From: Prevotella sp. | GTDB taxonomy: Bacteria > Bacteroidota > Bacteroidia > Bacteroidales > Bacteroidaceae | Length of the DNA: 36,129 nt | NCBI GenBank assembly: GCA_017474485.1 | Contig: JAFVHO010000070.1 | Coordinates: 1 to 36,129, forward strand | Direction: 5' to 3' | Shown: piece by piece, positions 15,403 to 25,300 of the stretch | Position numbering within the stretch: the stretch's first letter is position 1 | Layout of the letters: each line of letters begins with the position of its first letter | Position numbers and translations under genes: made by a program | The notes under the pieces: generated by a model | What the model was told of the DNA's origin: nothing | The model's database searches: none | What the model saw: the letters and a program-made list of their open reading frames with translations, nothing else

Positions 15403-18400
15403 TTACTTTGTCTTTACAGAATTAGCAATCTCCACCACGTCGGCGATGGTAATAGTACCGTCGTTGTTCGCATCGGCCTCGTCCTCTGCAAAGTTCGCAG
15501 CAGAACCACTCTTAATGTAGTTGGCTTCAAGCACGACGTCGGCAATAGAGAATTTCTTGTCACCATTCACATCGCCCAGACGATGGAACACGGGATAGAG
15601 CTTCGACTGTGCATTTATGGTGTAAGTATAGGTGAGATCAGTGCTCAGCAGTCTAAGCCCATCAATGGCAGGAGCGCGTGAGCTTCTTCTTGCAGGTGCA
15701 CCTGCAGTTTCGTTGTCGGTATACCATCCCACGAATCTATGGCATCTTTCCGGTTCGGCAGTCAACTCCACTTCTTCTCCGTACTCATAGATACCCGAAC
15801 CACCTCCTCTCACAGTGCCTCCACTGGTAGCCGTAGCTTCATCGTCATCATCAACAATATTGCTCACTGAAAGATTGAATGATTCACGGTCAAAGAACAG
15901 TTTCAGCTCCTTGTTGGCCGAAAGATAATATTCGTAGGTTTTCTCTGTGGAGAGGATGTTACCGTCGATGCTCCATCGGTTGAAGATATAGCCGTATGCT
16001 GGTGACACCTGTAGGGTGAGCGTTGTGCCATATTTATACGTAGCGGCAGGAGCCTGCGGCGTGTCGTAGGTGGTCTTTTCGCCTTGGTATTCCACTGCCA
16101 GCACCTTCACTGTTGCAGCGTTCTTGAAGTTATAGGCCAAATTGAGTTCTACGGGCTTGTCGGTCTGCTCAATCCATGAGATGGGCGTGGCTGTGAGTCC
16201 CACATGACCATCCTCATCTACTATGAGGGCTGTATTCACCGTCAGGCACCAGAAGCCGTCATTATGGGTAATCGTGCTTAAGTCGATTGTGAGTTTTGTC
16301 CCGTTGATAGAATAGGAAGCATCCGTCATATCCACGACTTCTCCCTGGTTGACAAGAGCAAGTGCCTTAGGTAATAACTGCTGGATACCAGCCGTGAAGT
16401 TTACCTCCACCGATTGTACCTCAGCATTGCTCACACTCACGTCGCTGGTGTTCTCCACTCCATTCAGTTTCACCGATATGATGTTGAGTGTAGCGGCAGG
16501 CTTGGGCGTAAAGTGGATGGTGTAAGTAGTAGAACCGCTCTTGCAGTTGTCAATGATATGGATGAGGTCCTCATGTGTGGCACGTTTCTTGTCAGGCAGC
16601 GTGGCCCATGTCTGCCATATATTGCGCAGGGGTACTACTGTTCCGTCTCCACGTGTGACCTCAGTAATATTGGCATTACCGCCAGTGGGGTCAGCTACCT
16701 TGGCGTATGTCCAGCCATTGCTGCCAGCCTCAAGAGTAAGGGTATATTGGTAGTCCCCACTTTGCTGGGTGCTGGCTTGACCGATATAAATGGGCTGGGT
16801 GGTACCGTCGCTGAGGTATAGCACATCGGGAAGATTCTGGTTGTCCTTCTCCTCATTTACAGCCCAGCCGTAGTTAGCATTGCTGTTTCCTTCTACCACG
16901 ACACTACGTATCAACTCGTGTATGCGCACTTCATTCAGAAGTGAGAGGTTGGGGTTCTGACTTAACGTCAGTTGAGTATAGCTCGTGTTGTATTCGATGA
17001 AGTGTCCCAGCAGACTTGATGTCATCCACCATTGGGCATAAGCATGTCCATGGGCGGGTATGGTGCCGAAGTCGTTAGTAACGCTCTTACCAAAGGCGAG
17101 CGATTTCTCTTGTCCATTGAGTTGCGACGAGGTGATGCTGTACTGCAAGAAAAGACTCTCCTCGTTGTCCACCATCTCTGGCTGTGCCGTCACCATGCGA
17201 AGGTTCTCGGCATCTCCATAGCCCACGTTGCTGATGAGCACAGCAAACTCAGCCTCTTCTGACAACTCTACAACATCCTTCGTGATGGCATCGTCGCCAA
17301 TGATGTCGCGCTGCATAAAGTAGTCCAGGTTCAGCTCTGGCGTGGGTTTTACGGTCATCACCTGTTCAGTGAGGTCGGCATGTCGTTCCTTACCGTCAAC
17401 TGAGAAGATAAGATTTCCTCCGAACAAATAGTCTGTAGCAGCGATAGGTGCGGCATACTTGGTGGGTATAAACTTCACCTTCAATACACCCGTTTTTCCT
17501 GCATCCAGCGTCCAAGGGCCATTGACGTTTCCGGTAAAGCCGGTGAACTCTGTGTAACTAATGTCAAACTCATTGTCGGTAGCCAACTCACCATTTGGCA
17601 TCTTTTCGGTGAGGGTGAGCAGAATATCCTCCATAGCCTTGTCACTACCGTTATCTATGGTGAGGGTTCCCTCAAATGCCTGACGTGTCAGCGTGAGCAA
17701 CTGGTTGAATTGCAGTTTCACGGTGACAATCACATCCTCATCTTCCATTATGGTTGCAACAGCACAGTTAGTGGGCAGACATGGTTTACAATTTGTTCCG
17801 ATGGAGGTGTATGCAAAGATTTTGCGGTACTTAGGTTCGTCACCGCATTTCCATGTGTAGGTAGCCATCCATTCGATGGAACATCCCTCATCGCTCTCTG
17901 CCTCGCGGGTGTAACGAATAGTAATAAAGCTGGTTTCCTGCGGACGGAGGTCAAAGGCGATGGGGGTGAGGGCATCCCAGCGGAAGCCTTCTATCTCAGG
18001 CACGGTAAGCGTCACGTCTCGAGCTTTGATAAGTCCGCGGTTGGTCAGTGTTACTTGAATATCCACGTGTTCGCCCACTGCCACATCGGTCATCTTTACA
18101 CGCCCAGGTGCAGAAATTGTTACCTGTGGGGCAGGCACAGCCACCTCTAATGTGGCCTCAGTCACAATCTCATATCCGTCACCTTCCTCTGTTTCCACCA
18201 CTTGATACTCGATGTTGATACCGTCACCCAGACTTAAGTTGACGATACGCTCGGTAGTTTGTCCAGGATAGATCAGGATGTTGTTGGTATAGGTTTCATG
18301 ACCTTCAGCTGTAACAGTGAACTCGTAATAGCCCTCAGGCTGGGTGATGGATGCAGTGCCTGTGGTGCCAGTATTGAGTGTAGCCACCTCTTCTCCTGTC

Positions 18401-19305
18401 GAACTGTTGCGCACCACGATGGTGGCATTCTGCACTTTGGGGGCAGCCTCGTCGTAGTAGGTGAATTCATCGCATACAGTGAAGTTCACTGTACCCTTGG
18501 CATCCGACACGATGGTCACGTTGTATGGCAGTATCTGGTTGTTGCCATTCTCAATGTTGATACCGATATAGCCGTCGTAACGGGTATTGGCCTCGCCTGT
18601 GGGTGCCATGGCGATGACTGCCGTAGCGGTCTCTCCTGCATCGATTGGCATAAGTGCTCCTTGCAGGTTCATCCAGTCAGGCAGTTGCATCGTAATTGCT
18701 CCTGTGGTAGCCGTACCTGTATTGGTGATACCGAGATTGAAATTACCAGTAGCATCCTTCTTTACTGTGGTGACGATACCAGTGACATCAAACGAAATGT
18801 TGGCATGAGGGGTATTGGGAATGGTGATGGTACCGTTCTCGTATGCTGTACATACATTGTTGCCATTGCTTTTGCAAAGCAGAGCCTTGGTAATGGTTAC
18901 AGCGTAAGTGCGTCCGTCGAGCCAGTCCTGTGAGGTCACTACATCGAGCGTCATCAGTTGTCCGCTACTACCCTTGAAAGGCTTGTTGGAAGCAGAGAAG
19001 GCTGTCACCTTATATATATTATTATCACCATCGATACAAGCAGCACTTATCTGATGACCATCAGCACGGCTGGCTACTAACTGACAGCCGTCACTGTTGA
19101 TACTTCCGCCTCGTGGCAGCTTGACTGTGAGTTCTACAGCTACTATGTCGTCACTATTGTCCATCGTCACAGGAAGGCTTACAGACTGACCCAGTGAGAG
19201 ATACTCCATATCAGCATTGCCTATCGCGATGGTATTCTTGCTCTGAGCCACTGCTCCCAATGTGGAGAGCAGCAGCGTCAGGAATATCATTACTCTTGTT
19301 TTCAT
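15403..19305 (-). CDS. Large secreted protein with cohesin-like N-terminus and dockerin C-terminus
   Basis: 1301 residues from ATG 19305 (MKTRVMIFLTLLLSTLGAVA signal peptide). A GTG at 19323 lies in a heptamer repeat and is less likely. Residues ~20-165 look cohesin-like (SLGQSVSLPVTMDNSDDIVA, VELTVKLPRGG, GQLMTLDVVTS). Then come CARDB/APHP-like and carboxypeptidase-regulatory-like sandwiches, with a Cys-rich spot TNCKPCLPTNCA near 505. Near residues 1090-1230 are two bacterial repeats of the kind that end in F-x-x-W/F-x-G-W (YIFNRWSIDG, HRFVGWYTDN). The last ~57 residues form a two-loop dockerin: DVNGDKKFSIAD and DANNDGTITIAD both show the D-x-N-x-D calcium pattern. No enzyme domain was seen. 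It looks like a scaffold or adaptor carrying both halves of a cohesin-dockerin pair. Confidence 0.75.
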   Translation of the reverse strand: MKTRVMIFLTLLLSTLGAVAQSKNTIAIGNADMEYLSLGQSVSLPVTMDNSDDIVAVELTVKLPRGGSINSDGCQLVASRADGHQISAACIDGDNNIYKVTAFSASNKPFKGSSGQLMTLDVVTSQDWLDGRTYAVTITKALLCKSNGNNVCTAYENGTITIPNTPHANISFDVTGIVTTVKKDATGNFNLGITNTGTATTGAITMQLPDWMNLQGALMPIDAGETATAVIAMAPTGEANTRYDGYIGINIENGNNQILPYNVTIVSDAKGTVNFTVCDEFTYYDEAAPKVQNATIVVRNSSTGEEVATLNTGTTGTASITQPEGYYEFTVTAEGHETYTNNILIYPGQTTERIVNLSLGDGINIEYQVVETEEGDGYEIVTEATLEVAVPAPQVTISAPGRVKMTDVAVGEHVDIQVTLTNRGLIKARDVTLTVPEIEGFRWDALTPIAFDLRPQETSFITIRYTREAESDEGCSIEWMATYTWKCGDEPKYRKIFAYTSIGTNCKPCLPTNCAVATIMEDEDVIVTVKLQFNQLLTLTRQAFEGTLTIDNGSDKAMEDILLTLTEKMPNGELATDNEFDISYTEFTGFTGNVNGPWTLDAGKTGVLKVKFIPTKYAAPIAATDYLFGGNLIFSVDGKERHADLTEQVMTVKPTPELNLDYFMQRDIIGDDAITKDVVELSEEAEFAVLISNVGYGDAENLRMVTAQPEMVDNEESLFLQYSITSSQLNGQEKSLAFGKSVTNDFGTIPAHGHAYAQWWMTSSLLGHFIEYNTSYTQLTLSQNPNLSLLNEVRIHELIRSVVVEGNSNANYGWAVNEEKDNQNLPDVLYLSDGTTQPIYIGQASTQQSGDYQYTLTLEAGSNGWTYAKVADPTGGNANITEVTRGDGTVVPLRNIWQTWATLPDKKRATHEDLIHIIDNCKSGSTTYTIHFTPKPAATLNIISVKLNGVENTSDVSVSNAEVQSVEVNFTAGIQQLLPKALALVNQGEVVDMTDASYSINGTKLTIDLSTITHNDGFWCLTVNTALIVDEDGHVGLTATPISWIEQTDKPVELNLAYNFKNAATVKVLAVEYQGEKTTYDTPQAPAATYKYGTTLTLQVSPAYGYIFNRWSIDGNILSTEKTYEYYLSANKELKLFFDRESFNLSVSNIVDDDDEATATSGGTVRGGGSGIYEYGEEVELTAEPERCHRFVGWYTDNETAGAPARRSSRAPAIDGLRLLSTDLTYTYTINAQSKLYPVFHRLGDVNGDKKFSIADVVLEANYIKSGSAANFAEDEADANNDGTITIADVVEIANSVKTK

Positions 19306-19312
19306 ATTATTA

Positions 19313-19340
19313 TCACTTTTCACTTATCATTTTTCACTTA
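19313..19340 (+). repeat. Heptamer repeat, 4 units (TCACTTA)
   Basis: TCACTTT, TCACTTA, TCATTTT, TCACTTA in perfect register. The tract overlaps the last codons and stop of the C10 gene and fills the gap to the next gene start at 19305. Confidence 0.85.
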
Positions 19341-22300
19341 ATCACAATCTTTCGCTTAGCGTCATCCATGTTGAGGATAAACACGCCCTGGAGTTTCCTA
19401 CTCTTTGCAAACTTCACAATATCTGCTTCTGTTGCATGAGAGCCAGTAGCGAGACGCAGGCCCGAGAGGTCGGTGAGGCTCCATTGATTGGCAACATCAC
19501 CACTCATCCTACTGATTCCTGTAGGCACTGTATGGCCTACGTTGATTGAACGGGCCTTACTGTCGCTAAGCACGGCAGACATAACGTGCGGACGGAGACT
19601 GGCATCGAAAGTGGCAAGCACTGTTCTGCCCTCTTCCATCTGGCGCAACTGCATCGAGTAGATGATGGCATGTGTGCCGTTAGCCTGTGCCGATGTGGCT
19701 GTAGCAAATCCCATGTCCTCGATATTCCATTTGAGATATTCGGGTTCAATACCGGCAAGGCGCAGTTCAATTGCTGCTACAGGCTTGGTGGTGTAGAGTA
19801 CTATTTGCCCGTTCTCCACACTCACACAGGCTTCGCCATCGTTCAGACTGGCTGCACGGAACGTTCCTGCAGGAGCATTACCTTCCTGTGACTCCTGTGC
19901 CAGCAATATATTCACTGTCGAAACAATGTCCTGCACATTGATGTCGTTATCCGGGCCATAAGTGTCGGCAGCATTGAAGTTGAAGAGTCCCCACTCCTGA
20001 CCATTCGAAGCGTTGAGCGTAGCTTGCAGGTCAAGCACGTTGAGCGCATCGTCCATATTGGCATCGCCCATCTCATACTTGTAGGTGAAGGTGAAATGAT
20101 GTGGATAAACACATTCTATCGTGGCGGGCGACGACCAGTAGAACTTGTTGTACCCCCACGTTCCTCCGTCTGCATGGATGTAGCTATCCCAATAGTAGCC
20201 GCCGTTAGTACCCTCATGGTAGAACTGGCAGTAGCCACCCACTCCAATAAGGGTCGAAGCCAATGTTCTGCTATCACTATTGTAGAAGGCGATTGTAGGC
20301 AGGCCCTCTGACAGCCTGCAGATTTCATAAAGCGTATGCTCACCCAAGTCACCGAATTCTTGTCGCTCCACGTTCATCGTACATTTATTTGGCAACGATG
20401 CTACTAATGGTTGGATGTCACCTGTAATGGCATTGTTGCTCAGGTTCAGGTTAGTCAATTTGGTTAGACCCGTGAAACTCAGCGAACTGATATCACCACT
20501 CAAATGATTGTTGCTCAGGTCGATGCTTGTCACATAACCCGCTTCGTTGAAGGTGATACCACGCCAGCGGGATGTTGTCTGCACATTTTTGTTAATAATC
20601 CACTTGTTAGTCCAATTATCACCACCTAGTGTGTTGTAGATAGCACAGAGGTCTGCATAGTCAGTCTCGTTTATCGGTGTCATAACAGGCATGGTGCCCA
20701 AGTCACCTACAATATTGAACTCACTCCAAAGTTCATTATTCTGGAATAGCTCTGCCATTTCCTCATAAACGTGCAGTGTACAGCTTGACCTGTCGAAGCC
20801 TTCGAAGGCTTCCCAGTCGGTATTAGGCAGCTCGATAGCGTAGAAGTAGATGTCCTTCAGGTTCTCGTCACCGCTGAAGACATAACCATTGATCTTGCTA
20901 AGACTCTCCGGCAGTGTGAGGGCGGTCATGCCCACAACACCGGACATAGCGTCACGTGCAATGGCAGTGACGTGGTCGGGCATCTCGTAGGTTCCGCTGA
21001 AGCTTCTATTCATGCGGAAGATGAAGTGGTTCAGAATGACGGGGGCCTTCAGGCTTGGGCAGTTTTCGACATACTGTATGTCGTCGTCTACCATCTCTAT
21101 TACACCTTCGCCACCAGTGACACTCTCGAGCGATGTGCAGCCATAGAGGAAGCATGAACGGATAATCTTCAGACTGGCAGGTAAGTTGATGGTTTTCAAG
21201 TTAACGTTATTTCCCAAGATGTTATAGCCGTCCATATATTCCATGGTAGATGGCAGAATCAGTTCCGTGAATCCGCAGCCTGCCAGAATATAGTCGCCCT
21301 CGCCCATTGTGTTGTTCTCCAACTTCACTGCGCCCAGGTCAAGCTTGTCAAGAGCTGCACCTACGTTGTCGCGCAGGTAATTCAGGTCATTCGTGTTCAT
21401 ATTGCCTGTGATTGTCAGTTTGCTGATGTAAAGCATATCTTCGCATCCTGCAGCAGTCATGGCCGTTTGCAGGGCCTCGCAGAAGCCGCCGTAAGAAGGC
21501 ACATTGACAGCAAGGTCGATGGAGGGATAAGTACCCAGGTCGCCCACAATACTGGGGAAGCCTTTCCAACCATCAGCGTTCTGATAACGATTCATGCAGT
21601 TTGAATATACATGTAGTACAGCACTTGAATTGATGCCGTCGTAGAAGGCATCGGAACTATTCCACGCTGGGGGATTCTTGGCATAGCAATAGACGTTCTT
21701 AATGTTCGAACCTCGGAAAGCTCGCCAACCGATGGATGTTACCTTCTTGCCGATGGTCACCTCCTCTAATGCGTTGCAGGACTCTGCCCAGCACTCGGAT
21801 ATGTTGGTAATACCATTGCCTATGGTGATGCTTTTCAGCGAATTGCACGACTGCACCACACGGTCGCCCATCTTGGTCACGCCATCAGGGATGGTGATAC
21901 TGGTCAGTCCACTGCGAGCAAAAGCGTAAGAACCGATGAACTTAACACTTGTAGGAATGTCAATATTTGCCAGTTTTTCACAGCCATAAAAAGCGTATGC
22001 AGGAATAGATGTAATAGTGGAAGGAAGCGTAACAGAAGTAACTTGTTTATTCTCGTAGAACAACGACTTTTCAAACGCTACAACAGAATAGGTCTTGCCA
22101 AGAATGCGGAATGACTCTGGTACTATGACGTTGCCAGTGAGAGATGTACTCAAAACCGTGACATCTTTATTTCCTAACCTCAATGTGAAGTCACCAACCT
22201 GTACGACTTGTGAGGAGGTGGCGATAGAGGCACAATCCTCACCATCGTTTACGGAACCATCCTTGGAATAGACAAATTTCAATGTACCGTTGCCAGTATC

Positions 22301-25300
22301 CTTAAAGCTGTAGTTGAGGGTACCTGATTCTGAACCGGAAACTTCAAGAATCAACTCATCGTTCCAGTAACCGCGTAACCAGTCATAATCTCCCTCACTG
22401 CTTACGGACCAGTCGAGGGTGATAGTCCCGCCTGCAGTAACAGAGAGTGATGCCGTTATTTCTGCAGAACTGTCATCATCGTGGTTCTGTGAAGTCCAGA
22501 TGCCAGAGGCTTCAGTCCACATCCCATCGGCTGATGAGAAGGCAATTACACTACTTCCAATTTCTGGGTCGGTGATAGTTCGGTAGTCATAATCAGCACC
22601 CCATGCTTGCTTATAGTCTTCAAGCATCGACTCGTAAACATAGATAATAACACTTGACGATAACCCCGTTAGAGAGTTTTCTTGAAGTTTAATCACGGTC
22701 AGACTTTGCGTGGTGAGGCTCGTTAAGGCTGCGCTATTCTTAAAAGCATATGGGTGGATGGTGGCGCAACCTTCGGGAATGGTGTAATTTGTGGTAGTAG
22801 TGCCAACGGCATAGAGTGTTTGGTTAAAATAGATGTTCTGGCAGGCAACAATTTCTACCGTGTTGGACAGTCCATAGAGACTCTTGTCGTGGAGTGTTAC
22901 CTCAGAACCAATCACCAATTTTGTGATGAGTGAGCAGCCGTCGAAAGCGTTATCAGCAATCTCATTAACACCCTCTGGCACAGTAAACTCGCCCTCTGTT
23001 GATGTAGGTACATACATGAGTATGCCATTTTTCACCACCACCTCGTCACCAGAGAATAGAGGCACAATACGTCCCATGTCGCACCACTCGTCGGCATTCT
23101 GATAGTCTTCCACAGCCGAGGCTGGTACATGAACGGTGCAGGCGCTTCGGTTGAAGCCCCACTCCCACACGCCACTGTGACAATTGGGCGGTGTAGTAGC
23201 ATAGCAATAGATATCCACCAAATTCGGACAGTCTGAGAAGGTGTCATCACCTATATCGGTAAGTGAGGCGGGCAGGGTGAGAACAGAGAGTTGAGAGCCG
23301 CGCATGGCACAAGCTGCAGTCATTTTGATGCCAGCAGGCATTTCGTATTCACCTGTTATCGAGGAAGGCATATATAGGAATACAGTACCGCCATAGACAG
23401 GTTGGGTAATGGCTGTACCCCAGAATACATCCCCAGCATCCATGAGACCTTCCAAGCCCGTCACCGAAACGAGATTGTTGCAATAGGCGAAAGCACCACT
23501 ACAAATACGTTTCACTGAGGCAGGGATGTCAATGGACGTTAGACCATCGCAGTTGTAAAAAGCCTCGTCGTTAATGTATTCTAATGTTTCGGGGAATATA
23601 ATGGAAACTAGTTTCTCCCTGTCACGGAACATTCCATTGTCAATGTAGTTGCCCTCGATGTCTGCTCCACTAAGGTCGATGGTAGCCAAGGAATAGGCAC
23701 CCGTACACATCTGGGAGAGTGTCCACAAGTCGTCTTGATTGATGCTACCAGTCACAGTGATGCCCGTCACGTCATAAATGGTACTGTTCTTTTCTGCTAC
23801 AGCAGCCTCGATGAGCGTACGGAGTGTGCCCCTATCAGTCACGTTAATGGTGAGCGTGACAGTCTGTGGGTCTGGCATGCTGACGTAGTTGAACTGCTCA
23901 CCCCACGACTGTTTGTAGCTGTCGAGGGCAGATGCATAGACATGCACCGTAATCTTCGACTTGTCAAGGCCCTCAAAGGCATTCCCCTCAGTCTGGGATA
24001 CGGGACGGCTATATGCGTAAATCTCAGTAAGAGCCGTGCAGCCGACAAAGGCGCTATTGCCGATATAGGTCAGCGAGCGTGGTAGGGTAAGCGTGGTCAG
24101 TTGCTCTGTGAACTTGAAGGCATTTTTCCTAATTCTTGAACAATCAGCATCCACTTCAAATTCTGTAGCATTTATGGGAACTGCTATCAAGACTTTCTCT
24201 TGATCTTCTTGATAGATAGGAATATAGCTTTTTACATATTGTAAGTTATCACAATTGAAGAATACCCTTGTGCCTATACTAGTTACCGTCTGAGGTAAGC
24301 TCATGGAGGTCATGTAGGGACAATCATTCGTAACTTCATCTGGAATTTCTGTCACAGTGTAGGTTACGCCGTTATAGGTTATAGTCTCGGGTATGATTAC
24401 ATCCCCCACAAAAAGATTGGCCTGCACCTTGAGGGTCTGCTCATTTGTTATCTCGTAGCTAATGGCAGTGGGGTCATATAGGCCGCAATCTAGATGGTAG
24501 CCGCCCCAGTTCTGTGATGTATGAACAGCTAAAACATTGGGTGTGCCGTCAGTATGTATGAGTGCTATCTGACTGGGTGTAAGTTCTACTTCATAGCAGT
24601 CGTCGTGCCAGCTTTGTGCCTTTTGATCCTCATATACTAATGTGCCGTTGATATAGTATTCCACAGGCGCATCATCGTAGCTGCACGACAAGTAAAGTTT
24701 TGTTGGAACAGTCTCAGTATTGAAGGTGAAGATACGACGGATGTAAAAGTCACCGTTTCTATCTCCTCCAGGAGATCCGCTTTCCCTGAAATAGTCGTAG
24801 TTACCGTTATCTTTGAATGAAGCAGCATGGTTCTCCCATACAATCTTATTACCGTTGGGTAATATGTCTGTATCGCTGTTAGTCAGTGCATAGCCTTCCT
24901 CATACCACTGGTGCCCCAGAGCATCAGTGGGGGGCGTACCTACTATCACGTTGTCGGTGCCGTCGTATTCGTCGCCCCATATCATCCACGTGTCGGCAGT
25001 CCAGGGTTGGTTGCTGCTGCGCCAAGACGAGGGCAGCGTCAGTCCGCCGTTAATGAAGCGTATGGGTTCCGTTTCACCAGGTGTGAACTCTGCGTTGATA
25101 GTGACACTCGACTTCGGGAAGGCGAACACAAATTCATTGGCGGCGTTAGACACCTGTGTCACAGGCAGTGCTTTGCCGTTGGCATCGGTCACTGTAACAG
25201 CACTAACCACATAGCCGTTGGCAGGAATAGCTGTAACTTTTTTCAATATACCAGGCAAACAAGTGTTATTGTTGATGCTGATACTGCCATTGGCAGGTGT